DNA of 8,743 nt. Origin: Rickettsiaceae bacterium. GTDB taxonomy: Bacteria > Pseudomonadota > Alphaproteobacteria > Rickettsiales > Rickettsiaceae. Where the stretch lies: positions 1 to 8,743 of the forward strand of contig JAKONF010000013.1 of assembly GCA_022702085.1 (NCBI GenBank), read 5' to 3'. How positions within the stretch are numbered: position 1 is the first letter of the stretch; the number at the start of each line of letters is the position of its first letter. Positions 8,001 to 8,743 of this stretch are shown one piece after another. The position numbers and the translations under genes are program-made. The notes beneath the pieces were generated by a model. The model was not told the DNA's origin, did not search any database, and worked only from the letters and a program-made list of their open reading frames with translations.

Positions 8001-8547
8001 ATTACAATATGCTGGTATCCTCAAGCATTTTGGTATTATTAACTCTTGGGACTTAAAAAATAATTTATCCCCAGGTTCTTCGTCAATTAAGATCGCTGGC
8101 TTCATTCAAAAAAAAGATGCCAGAATGTCTAGCAGAGGTAGATTCATTACTCTACAACTTTCAGACCAATATGGCATTTTTGAACTAACTATTTACAGTG
8201 AAGAAGTACTCAAAGAATATGTGCATCTATTAGATCTTAAAACTACTGTTATTGCCTCTTGTGACGCTTTTAAGGATGAAGGCGGTGTTAAACTCACGGC
8301 CAGGAGTTTTATGAGCATTGACGATATCATCAAAGATAATATGTTTAATTTGAAATTGAATATAGAAAACGCTGAAGATTTAACAAAGGTAGTATATATT
8401 TTGAAGAATAGTCAGTCTAATACTTCTAATTGTGAAATAACTATGTGCGTTAAAATAAATAGTGATTTTGTAGCAAAAATTGTCATGCCATCTTTTTACT
8501 TAAATGCACATGATATAGATAATTTAAATAATTTTATTGTAAGATAG
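5095..8547 (+). CDS. dnaE: DNA polymerase III alpha subunit (replicative polymerase)
   Basis: This is the catalytic subunit of the chromosomal replicase. At 1150 residues it is close to E. coli DnaE (1160). The PHP domain occupies about 1-270; its metal ligands are degenerate (HLRTQSS at 7-13, ADRGN at 41-45, TNNVLF at 199-204), though HDAHD at 210-214 remains. The polymerase core has [10 protein letters not shown] at 362-371, catalytic Asp404 and Asp406 in PDFDIDF, and Asp569 in KFDFLGL. The fingers and helix-hairpin-helix region includes [10 protein letters not shown] at 753-762. QFSLI at 926-930 fits the sliding-clamp binding motif and aligns with E. coli QADMF near 920. An OB fold starts near 999 (KIAGFIQKK), and a short tau-binding-type tail ends the protein. 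It is E. coli-type DnaE, not PolC or DnaE2, judged by the tail and clamp motif. The gene follows ugd with a 10-base gap and no Shine-Dalgarno site, so it is probably co-transcribed. I see no palindromic-element peptide insertion of the kind found in some Rickettsia proteins. Confidence 0.98.
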   Translation: MQNNFVHLRTQSSYSMLESALSISQIISLVKEQSMSAVGLADRGNLFGLLEFSLAALKAQVQPLCGSIVNFAYIENKKTYFSEILLIAKDEIGYRNLLRLVSYTFTENDRKICNHITQDDLISFNEGLIALSCYTEGIVGKFLLSKNHGSAVSSAKFLQNIFGDRFYFEIMRHNLEKEKFIEQSYIDIAYDLNIPLVATNNVLFANINMHDAHDVLMCISAGVTKEHIERKRSSNQCYFKSSKEMIELFHDLPEAIANTHYLAQRCYIMAYAREPMMPSFAEGGNSEEQILRKQARDGLLSRLEIKYNSEQTSLAEQKIMNEQYFFRLDFELNIICRMQFSGYFLIVSDFIKWSKQQGILVGPGRGSGAGSIVAWALLITDLDPIKFGLLFERFLNPERISMPDFDIDFCQERREEVIAYVSQKYGYGKVGQIITFGKMQAKAVIKDVSRVLGLKYDFANYLTDLVPFNAITPVTLNQAINEVAELNAAAKGEGLYNLRGEESLIKQVLSTALILEGLHRHASIHAAGIVIAAKDLMEVVPVYRDVNSSMLVIQYSMKYADIAGLIKFDFLGLQTLTVITKTKDLLNRQNINVDFTTSKFDDEKTYIMLSRGEGTGVFQFEGPGMKDSLRRLKPDNIKDIIALGALYRPGPMENIPTYIACKHGRQKPDYLHPLLESILEETYGVIIYQEQVLEIAKVLSGYTLGSADLLRKAMGKKIKSEMEAQEQIFIKGAVANGIDKSQAKSIFATLAKFAGYGFNKSHASAYAVITYQTAYLKANYPTEFLTACLNLEIDNNDKINVFVQEAKNYQIKILSPNINLCGGKFDIIINQDHSKSILYALGAIKNVTINFGELAKAEVKKNGFFKNIVDFIERMPLKSLNKKALENLIKAGAFEELHPSRSDLLQSVSNLFAYAGSYHQEQSSNQFSLIKVNSVSKNVLVEGGKNEDHAGDATNEFEVLGLFLSKHPILQYAGILKHFGIINSWDLKNNLSPGSSSIKIAGFIQKKDARMSSRGRFITLQLSDQYGIFELTIYSEEVLKEYVHLLDLKTTVIASCDAFKDEGGVKLTARSFMSIDDIIKDNMFNLKLNIENAEDLTKVVYILKNSQSNTSNCEITMCVKINSDFVAKIVMPSFYLNAHDIDNLNNFIVR

Positions 8548-8551
8548 TTTG

Positions 8552-8659
8552 ATGAAAAAAGATAAGAATTTACAACAAAAAAATTATGCCCTGCTGGTCA
8601 TTTTACTGGCAGTTTTGGTTTTGTTGTATTACATAACCATTGTTAAATTAGAATCATAA
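8552..8659 (+). CDS. Small single-span membrane protein, CoxF-like, 35 residues
   Basis: An ATG four bases after the dnaE stop opens a 35-codon frame ending in TAA. The peptide has a charged, Gln-rich head (MKKDKNLQQKN, residues 1-11), a hydrophobic span at about 12-31 (YALLVILLAVLVLLYYITIV) and a short KLES tail. The head-span-[I/V]TI[V/A][K/R][L/M] layout is that of the tiny CoxF-type peptides encoded next to cytochrome c oxidase assembly genes such as ctaG/cox11 in alphaproteobacteria; that match is from memory. The positive head predicts the N terminus in the cytoplasm. Its tight spacing behind dnaE suggests translation from the same message. It is short enough for gene callers to miss. 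No cox gene is visible here, so the CoxF assignment is tentative, but codon structure and placement support a real gene. Confidence 0.7.
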   Translation: MKKDKNLQQKNYALLVILLAVLVLLYYITIVKLES

Positions 8660-8686
8660 ACCTTTGGTGACAATTATTAAATTAAA

Positions 8687-8703
8687 TATCTTGTTCTAAG
8701 ATA
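8687..8703 (+). terminator. Weak hairpin downstream of the dnaE operon
   Basis: TATCTT at 8687-8692 pairs with AAGATA at 8698-8703 around a five-base loop, 27 bases after the small gene's stop. It is the only dyad between the end of the operon and the next promoter, so it is the best terminator candidate. The stem has one G-C pair and no T tract follows, so it is not a standard intrinsic terminator and may be chance. Confidence 0.25.
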
Positions 8704-8712
8704 GTGGTTGGA

Positions 8713-8740
8713 TTGACAGTTGATAAAAAAATGTTATAAA
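8713..8740 (+). promoter_or_regulatory. Near-consensus sigma-70 promoter pointing out of the window
   Basis: A perfect TTGACA at 8713-8718 is followed after 16 bases by TATAAA at 8735-8740, five of six matches to TATAAT. This is by far the best promoter match in the window and would initiate a few bases beyond the right edge. It starts a new transcription unit after the ugd-dnaE operon. Its strength would suit a stable RNA or a highly expressed gene, but the gene itself is not in view. Confidence 0.65.
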
Positions 8741-8743
8741 TTT

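Noticed and set aside
5095..8547. Rickettsia palindromic element insertion inside dnaE
   Set aside because: I recall such an insertion in some Rickettsia DnaE proteins, but the region after about residue 820 here reads as continuous family sequence, without the typical Arg/Asp-rich inserted peptide.
1..8743. CRISPR array, insertion sequence, toxin-antitoxin pair, tRNA or rRNA
   Set aside because: Reading both strands I saw no regularly spaced repeats, transposase motifs, paired small genes or tRNA arms. Nearly all DNA is accounted for by the listed genes.

Overview
The window is AT-rich and looks like a Rickettsiales genome, most probably family Rickettsiaceae. The DnaE protein closely matches my memory of Rickettsia DnaE through its catalytic core. 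A UDP-glucose dehydrogenase gene directly followed by dnaE is an arrangement I recall from Rickettsia. An ankyrin-repeat protein, a decayed accessory gene and sparse Shine-Dalgarno sites also fit an obligate intracellular alphaproteobacterium. I cannot name the genus from the sequence alone.

Layout. Left arm, minus strand (1-3611): an AsmA/YhdP-like envelope protein (1080-3611), then a 237-residue ankyrin-repeat protein (230-943), then the 5' part of an aminoglycoside phosphotransferase-family gene that runs off the left edge. That last gene is broken: it has an in-frame TAA at 129-131 and no usable start codon. Centre (3612-3779): a 168-base divergent intergenic region with candidate promoters facing both ways. 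Right arm, plus strand (3780-8659): UDP-glucose 6-dehydrogenase, the replicative polymerase subunit dnaE 10 bases later, and a 35-codon single-membrane-span protein resembling CoxF, 4 bases after dnaE. These three look like one transcript. At the right edge (8713-8740) is a near-consensus sigma-70 promoter whose gene lies outside the window.

Functionally this is mostly housekeeping: DNA replication, UDP-glucuronate supply, envelope maintenance and a likely respiratory assembly peptide. The left end is a small accessory patch holding the possible host-interaction ankyrin protein and the dying phosphotransferase gene. No stretch over 300 bases lacks a gene. I found no tRNA, rRNA, CRISPR array, insertion sequence or convincing new multi-gene system; the most informative unexplained signals are the pseudogene and the orphan promoter at the right edge.
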